Of a stretch of 5,260 nt of DNA, positions 1 to 5,260 are shown piece by piece (within the stretch, counting starts at the first letter, position 1; each line of letters starts with the position of its first letter). Below the pieces are notes generated by a model. It saw only the letters and a list, made by a program, of their open reading frames with translations, was not told the DNA's origin and did not search any database. Both the position numbers and the translations under genes were made by a program. The DNA comes from Clostridia bacterium. GTDB lineage: Bacteria; Bacillota_A; Clostridia; Oscillospirales; CAG-272. The stretch is taken from the NCBI GenBank assembly GCA_017529175.1, contig JAFXNX010000322.1:1-5260 (forward strand), read 5' to 3'.

Positions 1-901
1 CGATCCCGAGATCGTACCCGAGACGGAACTGCATAAGCGTCAGCGCGACCAGCCCCGCTATCGTTGTGAGACTTGAGGACGATATTTCAACGATGGATCT
101 GGACAGTGCGCGAATCAGCGCCTCCCTCGGCTGTGACGTATACGTCGACTCGCTCTCGTATCTGTGAGCGAAGATTATGGCGTAGTCGATCGCAAGCGCG
201 AGCTGAAGGATGACTGCCACTGAGTTTGTGATCGTCGATATCGTTCCGACAAGATAGTTCGTCCCCATATTCAACAGAGCCGCAAATACGAAAACGACCG
301 CAAAGATCACGATCTCGAAGTAACTGCGTGACGTAAAAAGCAGTACTGCGAGTATTACGATCGCGGCGAGGAGTATCACAAACCCCATCTCGCTCGCAAG
401 ACTCTTTGAGTAGACCGAGCCGCCGGCCGTGTAACTCTCGTACGGCTCGACAAGGGAAGCGATCTTTGATATCGCCTCCTGCGTTCCGTCATTGTCGTTC
501 GACGCGTCGTATGATACGGTGAAGAGCGCCGATGAGTCCTTGTAGTGCGAAGGAGTATCGTCAAAGCCGACGTCAGAGACGTGCTCGATATCTTTGATCT
601 TCTCCGAGAGATTCTTCGCGTCATCATACGCGATACCGGATATCATTACTTTCGACGAGCCGTAAGACTCAAACTCCTCATCCATAATGACGATCCCGCG
701 CCTTGTTTCGGAATCGGGCGGCAGAAGAGACGTCAGTTCATTATTGACTTTTACTTTGCCGACCGACAGTATGCAGAAAAGCGCCGCGGCGGCAAAGAGA
801 ACGAATATTATATATCTCGACTTTACGATAAGCGCGGCGATCTTTTCCAGCACGTTCATCCGTCCGGCAGATGCGTCGCCCCGGTTTCTCTTCCTTTCCA
901 A
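1..901 (-). CDS. MMPL/RND-family membrane transporter, N-terminal part (3' end off the window)
   Basis: Reading the minus strand from 901 gives 300 residues with no stop before the window edge, so this is the N-terminal part of a larger protein. Counting from TTG 901, I see one helix at about residues 30-48, a hydrophilic extracytoplasmic loop at about 49-170, then closely spaced helices at about 171-190, 194-211, 219-246 and 275-290. That is the topology of an RND/MMPL half-unit. The loop opens with NNELTSLLPPDSETRRG (residues 53-69), resembling the usual MMPL post-TM1 motif. The fourth helix carries AIDYAIIF with Asp239-Tyr240, matching the Asp-Tyr pair that relays protons in MmpL-type exporters. 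The family exports lipids or other hydrophobic molecules using the proton gradient; the substrate here cannot be told. The start is probably TTG 901, which has a GGAGGG Shine-Dalgarno 6 nt upstream. ATG 859 is in frame but has only a weak site and would drop a basic 14-residue leader. The gene has its own promoter. Confidence 0.88.
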   Translation of the reverse strand, partial: MERKRNRGDASAGRMNVLEKIAALIVKSRYIIFVLFAAAALFCILSVGKVKVNNELTSLLPPDSETRRGIVIMDEEFESYGSSKVMISGIAYDDAKNLSEKIKDIEHVSDVGFDDTPSHYKDSSALFTVSYDASNDNDGTQEAISKIASLVEPYESYTAGGSVYSKSLASEMGFVILLAAIVILAVLLFTSRSYFEIVIFAVVFVFAALLNMGTNYLVGTISTITNSVAVILQLALAIDYAIIFAHRYESESTYTSQPREALIRALSRSIVEISSSSLTTIAGLVALTLMQFRLGYDLGI

Positions 902-907
902 ATTTGT

Positions 908-913
908 CCCTCC
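908..913 (-). promoter_or_regulatory. Ribosome binding site deciding a TTG start for the MMPL gene
   Basis: The minus strand reads GGAGGG, then 6 nt, then TTG at 901-899. This strong, well-spaced Shine-Dalgarno favours TTG 901 over the downstream ATG 859, which lacks one. Confidence 0.7.
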
Positions 914-929
914 AAAAGCTGATATTATA

Positions 930-958
930 AGTATAGCCGAACGTAAAACGTTTGTCAA
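930..958 (-). promoter_or_regulatory. Sigma-A/sigma-70-type promoter for the MMPL gene
   Basis: On the minus strand a perfect -35 box TTGACA (958-953) is followed by exactly 17 nt and then TATACT (935-930), with TATAAT overlapping just downstream. Initiation would be expected near 922-924, giving a leader of about 20 nt that contains the Shine-Dalgarno at 913-908. The match to the housekeeping consensus is strong and no operator is evident, so fairly constitutive expression is the simplest reading. Confidence 0.75.
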
Positions 959-1082
959 TCGACACTTTTCCATATTCAGGATATTGTTTGCCGGTGTGAG
1001 CGTGCAAGGGCTCGTTTTACGGCAGAGCGGGGATATGAGCGCCCGCGACTGTTATGGCTTCATTTGATCCGCGCAAACGAAT
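959..1082. other. Spacer between the PHP terminator and the MMPL promoter
   Basis: This stretch separates two minus-strand transcription units. It has no ribosome binding site with a credible reading frame and no convincing hairpin beyond a short GAGC/GCTC pairing. I see nothing functional in it. Confidence 0.5.
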
Positions 1083-1122
1083 AAAAACAAACAGTGCTAA
1101 TGCATATGCAAAAGCACTGTTT
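1083..1122 (-). terminator. Intrinsic terminator of the PHP-domain gene
   Basis: On the minus strand AAACAGTGCT (1122-1113) pairs perfectly with AGCACTGTTT (1098-1089) across a 14-nt loop. It is followed by GTTTTTATT. The loop itself contains the self-complementary TGCATATGCA, so the hairpin could extend. It begins 6 nt after the TAA stop of the PHP gene (1131-1129), as expected for its own terminator. It also insulates that gene from the MMPL promoter downstream. Confidence 0.8.
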
Positions 1123-1128
1123 TGCCGT

Positions 1129-1938
1129 TTACGGCACTTTGAATATATCGCGTTCAGTGAGTTCAAGCAGTTCTGCGACCCGCGTGAATTTTTCGCGCGA
1201 GCGCAAAAAGTCTTCCGGGTGATGCGCGTCGCTGCCGAAATAAAATCTGCATCCTTCGCGCTTTGCCATGCGGTACATTCTCATTATCCTGTCAAGCTCG
1301 TCGTCCGAGTAATCGAAGAAGGTCTCGAAGTTCAGCTCTATCCCCGCGCCGCGCGACGCGGCAAGAGCGAAGCAGCGCTTCATATCGTCGTCCGGTATCA
1401 AATCCACTACCTTGATATGGTCGTCCCGCGTCGCGGTCGCCATAAGCTCGCAGGAGAGATGAGCAAACCCGATCTTGTGATACGGCAGATCCATACCGAG
1501 TACGTGCAAAAATCTCTCGACCCAGTGCGCGGCGACCCTGTCCGGTTTGTTGAAGTCCTCGTCAGGTATCGTAAAGCCGCCCATGTGAAAGTGGTTTATC
1601 GGTATCACGACAAAATCAAACTCATCAAATGTCTCTCTCGCGATGGCAAGGGCACCCGATCTATGAAGCTCCGTTTCACACCCGAACATAAAGCGTATAC
1701 CGCGCTCCTTCGGAAGAGGAAGTATTTTTTTAAGCAGATCAAGGTTCTCGCCTTTCAGAAAAGGTGTTGCGCCGGGAACTTTTTCGTCCCAGAAATGATC
1801 GGTCACACAAATATCGCGAAAGCCGTTCGCCTTTGCGTAGTCAAGTATCGCATACGCCGTCTGACGCGGGTCCGCGGAGCAGGGAGAAAGGTATGTGTGG
1901 ATATGCAGATCGTTGTCGGGAATATACGCGCCGTTCAT
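1129..1938 (-). CDS. PHP-domain metal-dependent phosphoesterase (histidinol-phosphatase-like)
   Basis: The protein has 269 residues from ATG 1938 and is complete, with TAA at 1131-1129. It shows the ordered metal-ligand motifs of the PHP (polymerase and histidinol phosphatase) fold: DLHIHT with His12 and His14 near the N-terminus, VTDH (His48), GCETEL (Glu88), INHFH (His116/His118), FAHLS (His160) and the C-terminal GSDAHH (Asp237, His239). Family members hydrolyse phosphate mono- or diesters at a two- or three-metal centre in the cytoplasm. The length and motif order fit the stand-alone HisK/YcdX-like group. No histidine-biosynthesis gene is nearby, so a role as histidinol phosphatase is only one possibility; a nucleotide or other small phosphoester is equally plausible. 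ATG 1962 would add 8 basic residues, but it has no Shine-Dalgarno and lies only about 3 nt from the expected transcription start. ATG 1938 has GGGGG 6 nt upstream and is preferred. The gene is monocistronic, with its own promoter and terminator. Confidence 0.9.
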   Translation of the reverse strand: MNGAYIPDNDLHIHTYLSPCSADPRQTAYAILDYAKANGFRDICVTDHFWDEKVPGATPFLKGENLDLLKKILPLPKERGIRFMFGCETELHRSGALAIARETFDEFDFVVIPINHFHMGGFTIPDEDFNKPDRVAAHWVERFLHVLGMDLPYHKIGFAHLSCELMATATRDDHIKVVDLIPDDDMKRCFALAASRGAGIELNFETFFDYSDDELDRIMRMYRMAKREGCRFYFGSDAHHPEDFLRSREKFTRVAELLELTERDIFKVP

Positions 1939-1944
1939 TTTTAT

Positions 1945-1949
1945 CCCCC
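1945..1949 (-). promoter_or_regulatory. Ribosome binding site supporting ATG 1938 of the PHP gene
   Basis: GGGGG on the minus strand lies 6 nt before ATG 1938-1936. The alternative ATG at 1962 is preceded by AATAACAGT with no Shine-Dalgarno character, so this site argues for the shorter form. Confidence 0.5.
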
Positions 1950-1971
1950 GTTTTCGTTTCATACTGTTATT

Positions 1972-2000
1972 ATAATACCATATTCACGACGCAATTTCAA
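1972..2000 (-). promoter_or_regulatory. Promoter of the PHP-domain gene
   Basis: The minus strand reads TTGAAA (2000-1995), 17 nt, then TATTAT (1977-1972), with a perfect TATAAT overlapping at 1974-1969 (20-nt spacing). Initiation would fall near 1965, giving a leader of about 27 nt to ATG 1938. The boxes are close to the housekeeping consensus. Confidence 0.6.
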
Positions 2001-2094
2001 ACGCAAATGATGCGGATCTTGAAAAAAATCCGTTCTTCAATAATGCTTCGATCTTTGCGCGGATAATAGAGTCACAACAAAAACATACCGCATC

Positions 2095-2283
2095 ATGAAC
2101 GTCGTGTATAAAGAAAAGTGGGAAAACGATAAGAAAAAGTATTTTGCAATAATTATGGCGCTCATGACAGTGCTGTTCCTCGTTTCGTGCGACAGCAATA
2201 CCGCGGCTCTGAACGCCTCGGGACAGGTGCTTTCCGGCGCCATCCTCGCAGGCGACGACTCCGCGCTGGCCGGAACGAATTGA
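2095..2283 (+). CDS. Putative small lipoprotein (62 aa)
   Basis: This short reading frame has the layout of a bacterial lipoprotein precursor. It has a lysine-rich n-region (residues 6-15), a hydrophobic stretch FAIIMALMTVLFLV (17-30), and the lipobox LVSC with Cys32 followed by Asp. Signal peptidase II cleavage before Cys32 would leave only 31 residues (CDSNTAALN... to GTN), mostly Ala, Ser, Gly and Asp with no recognisable domain. The product would be membrane-anchored on the outer face; its function is unknown. Doubts remain. No Shine-Dalgarno precedes ATG 2095, GTG 2104 or ATG 2155, and the n-region before the KKKYF typical of lipoprotein starts is unusually long. The gene could be a decayed remnant of a longer lipoprotein. 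It diverges from the PHP gene, and a strong terminator lies about 78 nt after its TGA. Confidence 0.5.
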   Translation: MNVVYKEKWENDKKKYFAIIMALMTVLFLVSCDSNTAALNASGQVLSGAILAGDDSALAGTN

Positions 2284-2300
2284 ATAACGGCGGCCGACGA

Positions 2301-2330
2301 TTGAGACGCTGTCGCTTTAAAAAAGATAAT
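2301..2330 (+). promoter_or_regulatory. Candidate promoter upstream of the terminator hairpin
   Basis: TTGAGA (2301-2306) is followed by 18 nt and GATAAT (2325-2330). Each box is one substitution from consensus and the spacing is acceptable. Initiation would be near 2337. The only thing downstream before the terminator at 2361-2407 is about 70 nt of non-coding sequence. The site lies after the small lipoprotein stop codon. It could drive a short RNA, or be a fortuitous match. Confidence 0.35.
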
Positions 2331-2336
2331 AGAGTA

Positions 2337-2407
2337 ACGCCATATTTCTGATATAAGAGGATCCGCAGGGTTTGTCTTCCTTCGAGAAGAAAAACCTGCG
2401 GATTTTT
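2337..2407 (+). ncRNA. Possible short RNA ending in a strong intrinsic terminator (tentative)
   Basis: If the promoter-like boxes at 2301-2330 are used, a transcript of about 70 nt would end at the hairpin and T-run at 2403-2407. It has no credible reading frame or ribosome binding site. I do not recognise a known RNA family. The simpler alternative is that this is only the 3' untranslated end of the lipoprotein mRNA. Confidence 0.25.
2361..2407 (+). terminator. Intrinsic terminator after the small lipoprotein gene
   Basis: ATCCGCAGG (2361-2369) pairs with CCTGCGGAT (2395-2403). After one bulged G the stem continues as TTT/AAA, and an inner TCTTC/GAAGA pairing with a 6-nt loop can stack on top. 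A run of five T residues (2403-2407) follows. The opposite strand has no matching T-run, so it should work only for plus-strand transcription. Confidence 0.8.
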
Positions 2408-2590
2408 ACGCATTTGCGCTTGGATATTTCATTATTTTGCCGCGCTCCATGCCCGGGGAGTCTCAAAAATCCGACGATATCCGGCGACACCGACACAAAC
2501 AATACGCCATGTGCGGCGGGATCGCTAAATCCGTCCGCGTTTTTCTCGTTCCCTTTTTATTTATAATTTATTTAAATAATTAATAATATC

Positions 2591-2619
2591 TTGATTTTTT
2601 GCGTGATCAATGATAATAT
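2591..2619 (+). promoter_or_regulatory. Candidate promoter of the GGDEF/EAL gene
   Basis: TTGATT (2591-2596), 17 nt, TAATAT (2614-2619), with a perfect TATAAT overlapping at 2619-2624 (22-nt spacing from the same -35). Initiation near 2626-2631 would leave a leader of about 110 nt. AT-rich DNA easily produces such matches, so the exact boxes are uncertain. Confidence 0.35.
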
Positions 2620-2724
2620 ATAATAGCTATATATATACTGTTTTATATGTCTTTTTTATCAAAAATGCCCAACAAATGAAAAGTTTTGCCTGATTTTGTG
2701 CGGACAACCCGTTTATTACACCTG

Positions 2725-2730
2725 AAGGAG
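2725..2730 (+). promoter_or_regulatory. Ribosome binding site of the GGDEF/EAL gene
   Basis: A perfect AAGGAG lies 7 nt before ATG 2738. It fixes the start of the long gene, which is followed directly by a good signal peptide. Confidence 0.85.
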
Positions 2731-2737
2731 TTATCTG

Positions 2738-5260
2738 ATGAATTTTTGCTATAACAGAATAACGAAAAGGATATCTGCGGTTTTGCTATTGATCATCCTG
2801 CTCGGGACGTGCGCCATGCCTTTTTCTTCCTTTGCAAAAGCGCCTTCCGAAACGGTGCGCGTCGGATGGTACGAATCTCCTTTCAACTCAACCGATAAAT
2901 CGGGACGCAGATCCGGATATGCATACGAGTATCAGCTCAAGATCGCCGCATATTCGGGATGGGACTATACTTATGTGAACGCAAGCTGGTCAGATCTTAT
3001 GCAGATGCTTGTCGACGGTGAGATCGACGTTTTGAGCGACGTATCGTATACAGAAGAGCGCGCGGAAAAAATGCTCTTTTCGGAGCTCCCGATGGGAACG
3101 GAGGAGTACTGCATATTCATCGCTCCGGGAAATCGCGATATCACGCCGGAGGATCTTTCCACTCTGAACGGCAAGCACATAGGCGTTAACAAGGGCAGCG
3201 TCCAGGCAGCACTTTATCAAAAATGGGCAAATAAACACGAGATCGAGGCACAGCTTGAAGAGCTTACCTGTACGGAAGTTGATTCCCTTGATATGCTCGA
3301 GACCGGCAAACTCGACGCGTATATAACTCTGAACGCTTACGGAGACCCCGAGAAACTCGTGCCCGTGTGCAAGATCGGTTCGTCCGATTTCTATTTTGCA
3401 GTGAACAATTCCCGCCCCGATCTTCTCGCACAGCTTAACGCGGCGATGAGCATTATACATGACGAGGATCCGTACTACAATCAAAAAATGTTTGAAAAGT
3501 ACGTTCAGCGCTTCGGTACAAACGCGTTTGCAACAGTAGAGGATAAGGAGTGGCTCGCCTCCCACGGCACGATACGCGTAGGATATCAGGATAACTACCT
3601 TGCGTTCTGCGCCAAAGATCCCGAGACGGGTAAACTTACAGGAGCGCTTAAGGATTATCTCGAGTACGCTTCCGACTGCATATCGAATCTTCACATCGAC
3701 TTTGAAGCCGTGCCTTACGAAACCGTAGCCGATGCGCTGGATGCGATGGAGCGCGGGCAGATCGACTGCGTGTTCCCCGCGAATCTTACAAGTTACGACG
3801 GAGAAGAACTCAACATATTGGTGACGCCGTCCCTGATGCGGACGGACGTTTACGCCGTTGTGCGTCAGGCGGACAGCGGTATTATCGCAAAAAGAGAGCA
3901 CGTTATAGTTGCTGTAAATAAGGGAAACCCGAATTACGATGCGTTTCTCATTGACAACTATCCGTCATGGCGGAAAGTATACTTTGATAATATCACAGAA
4001 TGTCTTGACGCCGTTTATATGGGGATAGCGGACTGCGTGCTCATAAGCAATTACCGTTTCAACAATATTTCAAAGCTGTGCGACCGGTATCAGATGACGA
4101 CGTATACCACCGGGAAAGGACTTGATTACAGTTTTGCCGTTTCGGAAGCGGAAACGGAATTGTATTCGATCTTAGCGAAGGTGATCGGGCTCGTTCCGGA
4201 TTCGACCGTCAACGCGATGCTGTCGTATTACATTGCGCAGGATGCAAAACTCACTCTGGGCGATTTTATTACGGGTAATCTCGGATATGTCGCCGTGGCA
4301 GGCGCCGTGGTGCTCTTTGTGATCGTCTTGTTTATGGCAAAGAGCATGCGCGCGGAGCGGCGCGCGAAGAAGCTGATCAATGCTACCGAGACGGACAGCC
4401 TGACCGGACTTTACAACCGCGACTATTTCTTTGAATATGCAAACCGTATGTACCGCGAAAAGACGGACGTTGCGCGCGACGCGGTCGTTCTGAATATAGA
4501 TCAGTTTCATTCGATCAACGCACTGAACGGAAGAGAGTTCGGAGACCGGATCCTTCGCGTTCTCGGGAATGAGGTACGCGCCGTTGCAAGCGAGTCCGAC
4601 GGGATAGCGGGAAGGTTCGGAGCGGACCGCTTCGACATATACTGCCTCCATACGGCAGATTATCATCCGGTATTTGAACGGCTGCAGAAGAAACTTAACG
4701 AATTTGCGCCTAACGCCAGCATTCGCATCCGCATGGGCGTCATGCCGTGGCAGAAGAAACTCGAACCTGTACAACTGTTCGACAGAGCGAGAACGGCGTG
4801 CAATATGGTGCGAGGGCGATATAACGACCGGCTGGTCGTATTCGATGAGAAGATAAGAGAGCGAGAGCTCTACGGTCAGCGTTTGCTGAACGATCTGCGC
4901 CACGCGCTTGACAACTTTGAATTTGAAGTTTACTATCAGCCGAAATACGATATAAGCGCAGAGGCGCCGAAGCTCGTCAGCACCGAGGCGCTCGTACGCT
5001 GGCAGCATCCCGAATTCGGAATGATCTCGCCTTGCGATTTTGTCTCTTTGTTTGAGCAAAACGGAAAGATCGGAGAAGTGGACAAGTTCGTATGGGCGGA
5101 AGCCGCGAAGCAGATATCACGCTGGCGCGCGCAATACGGGATAACGCTTCCGGTATCGATCAATCTTTCCCGCGTCGATATCTTCGACCCGACGCTTGAG
5201 AAAACTCTCGACGATATCCTAGTGAAGGAAGACCTTGAGCACGACTTGCTGAGACTTGAG
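2738..5260 (+). CDS. Membrane sensor with two family-3 solute-binding domains, degenerate GGDEF and EAL (3' end off the window)
   Basis: The frame is open for 841 codons to the window edge. Residues 1-33 form a signal peptide (basic start, hydrophobic 14-24, likely cut after SFA). Residues about 38-258 and 277-505 are two tandem periplasmic-binding-protein family 3 (SBP_bac_3) domains, starting at ETVRVGWYES and GTIRVGYQDN. A membrane helix spans about 515-534. A GGDEF domain begins at TDSLTGLYNR (552-561). Its signature is GADRF (628-632) instead of GGDEF, the metal-binding region reads NID (586-588) instead of DID, and no RxxD inhibitory site is seen, so cyclase activity is unlikely. The EAL domain follows, with YYQPK (732-736), EALVRW (750-755) and NLS (809-811) intact. 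The visible end, LLRLE, fits the start of the EITE metal-ligand motif. The protein should sense an extracellular solute and hydrolyse c-di-GMP inside the cell. Only the first binding domain keeps the TxxR arginine (Arg108) that usually grips an amino-acid carboxylate. Confidence 0.92.
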   Translation, partial: MNFCYNRITKRISAVLLLIILLGTCAMPFSSFAKAPSETVRVGWYESPFNSTDKSGRRSGYAYEYQLKIAAYSGWDYTYVNASWSDLMQMLVDGEIDVLSDVSYTEERAEKMLFSELPMGTEEYCIFIAPGNRDITPEDLSTLNGKHIGVNKGSVQAALYQKWANKHEIEAQLEELTCTEVDSLDMLETGKLDAYITLNAYGDPEKLVPVCKIGSSDFYFAVNNSRPDLLAQLNAAMSIIHDEDPYYNQKMFEKYVQRFGTNAFATVEDKEWLASHGTIRVGYQDNYLAFCAKDPETGKLTGALKDYLEYASDCISNLHIDFEAVPYETVADALDAMERGQIDCVFPANLTSYDGEELNILVTPSLMRTDVYAVVRQADSGIIAKREHVIVAVNKGNPNYDAFLIDNYPSWRKVYFDNITECLDAVYMGIADCVLISNYRFNNISKLCDRYQMTTYTTGKGLDYSFAVSEAETELYSILAKVIGLVPDSTVNAMLSYYIAQDAKLTLGDFITGNLGYVAVAGAVVLFVIVLFMAKSMRAERRAKKLINATETDSLTGLYNRDYFFEYANRMYREKTDVARDAVVLNIDQFHSINALNGREFGDRILRVLGNEVRAVASESDGIAGRFGADRFDIYCLHTADYHPVFERLQKKLNEFAPNASIRIRMGVMPWQKKLEPVQLFDRARTACNMVRGRYNDRLVVFDEKIRERELYGQRLLNDLRHALDNFEFEVYYQPKYDISAEAPKLVSTEALVRWQHPEFGMISPCDFVSLFEQNGKIGEVDKFVWAEAAKQISRWRAQYGITLPVSINLSRVDIFDPTLEKTLDDILVKEDLEHDLLRLE

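Larger units (their letters stand above)
2062..2338 (+). repeat. Two-copy direct repeat GATAATAGAGTMAC flanking the small lipoprotein gene
   Basis: GATAATAGAGTCAC at 2062-2075 and GATAATAGAGTAAC at 2325-2338 match at 13 of 14 positions. One copy lies 19 nt before the lipoprotein ATG, the other 41 nt after its stop. Each begins with a -10-like GATAAT hexamer, so the repeat may be a duplicated promoter core with its initial transcribed region, or a protein-binding site. Chance resemblance cannot be excluded with only two copies. Confidence 0.4.
2408..2737 (+). other. Intergenic region upstream of the GGDEF/EAL gene, AT-rich in its second half
   Basis: No convincing gene is present. Bases 2408-2550 are of ordinary composition and carry only an imperfect hairpin (GCGG/CCGC plus GGA/TCC, 2512-2539) followed by TTTTT, a weak terminator candidate. 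From about 2555 to 2690 the sequence becomes strikingly AT-rich and includes a perfect 12-bp palindrome TTATTTAAATAA (2568-2579). This AT-rich block probably holds the promoter of the gene at 2738 and could bind a nucleoid protein. I looked for a c-di-GMP riboswitch in the leader and saw none of its conserved core. Confidence 0.5.

Noticed and set aside
545..1067. Two overlapping plus-strand frames of about 125 codons opposite the MMPL gene
   Set aside because: They lie opposite the MMPL coding region and its promoter, have no ribosome binding sites, and give low-complexity, domain-free products.
1054..2010. 318-codon plus-strand open frame opposite the PHP gene
   Set aside because: It is antisense to a gene with all the PHP metal motifs, has no Shine-Dalgarno, and its translation is rich in Arg, Lys, Val and Tyr without any domain. 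It is a codon-bias shadow.
2317..2566. Short open frames on both strands around the terminator (61 and 64 codons)
   Set aside because: Both run across the terminator hairpin, lack Shine-Dalgarno sites and have no recognisable sequence features.
2625..2737. c-di-GMP riboswitch in the leader of the GGDEF/EAL gene
   Set aside because: I looked for it because such genes often carry one, but saw neither the conserved core nor its paired helices in the leader.
2798..2826. Possible lipobox at Cys25 of the sensor protein
   Set aside because: The residues before the cysteine are LGT. Threonine at -1 does not fit the lipobox, and a normal signal peptidase I site follows at SFA.
2990..3901. 303-codon minus-strand open frame opposite the solute-binding domains
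   Set aside because: The plus strand encodes recognisable tandem SBP_bac_3 domains with a strong ribosome binding site. The reverse frame has no motif or start signal.
4172..5059. 295-codon minus-strand open frame opposite the GGDEF/EAL region
   Set aside because: It is the shadow of the conserved GGDEF and EAL motifs on the plus strand and shows no domain of its own.
1..5260. CRISPR arrays, insertion sequences, tRNA or rRNA genes, phage attachment sites
   Set aside because: No regularly spaced repeats, terminal inverted repeats with a transposase, tRNA-like folds or rRNA segments were seen on either strand.

Overview
The window looks like chromosomal DNA from a Gram-positive-type anaerobe, most likely an uncultured member of the Clostridia (Bacillota). 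That placement is an inference. It rests on a lipobox-type small lipoprotein, consensus sigma-A-like promoters, strong Shine-Dalgarno sites, frequent ATA and AGA codons in moderately GC-balanced genes, AT-rich spacers, and a large secreted-sensor GGDEF/EAL protein of a style common in gut and rumen Clostridia. No rRNA, tRNA or phylogenetic marker gene is present to confirm it.

Layout. The left end (1-901, minus strand) holds the N-terminal 300 residues of an MMPL/RND-type membrane transporter whose C-terminus lies off the left edge. It has its own near-consensus promoter (930-958) and probably starts at a TTG codon with a strong Shine-Dalgarno. Next comes a short spacer, then a complete minus-strand PHP-domain metallophosphoesterase gene (1129-1938). 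This gene has its own promoter and a clear intrinsic terminator (1083-1122), so the two minus-strand genes are separate transcription units. Diverging from it on the plus strand is a possible 62-residue lipoprotein (2095-2283), then a strong terminator (2361-2407). A promoter-like sequence just upstream of that terminator could give a short RNA of about 70 nt.

A long gene-free spacer that becomes very AT-rich (2408-2737) leads to the main gene of the window, a plus-strand open reading frame from 2738 running off the right edge (841 residues visible). It encodes a signal peptide, two tandem family-3 solute-binding domains, one transmembrane helix, a degenerate GGDEF domain and the first part of an EAL domain. 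The EAL motifs visible so far are intact, while the GGDEF catalytic motif is GADRF and the first metal-ligand aspartate is replaced by asparagine. The best reading is a membrane-bound c-di-GMP phosphodiesterase that senses an extracellular small molecule, possibly an amino acid, and has a non-cyclising GGDEF domain.

Nothing links these genes in one pathway. They are separate transcription units, and no clearly novel multi-gene system is visible. The best leads are the sensor architecture of the GGDEF/EAL protein, the possible small RNA, and a 14-nt repeated element (GATAATAGAGTMAC) flanking the small lipoprotein gene.
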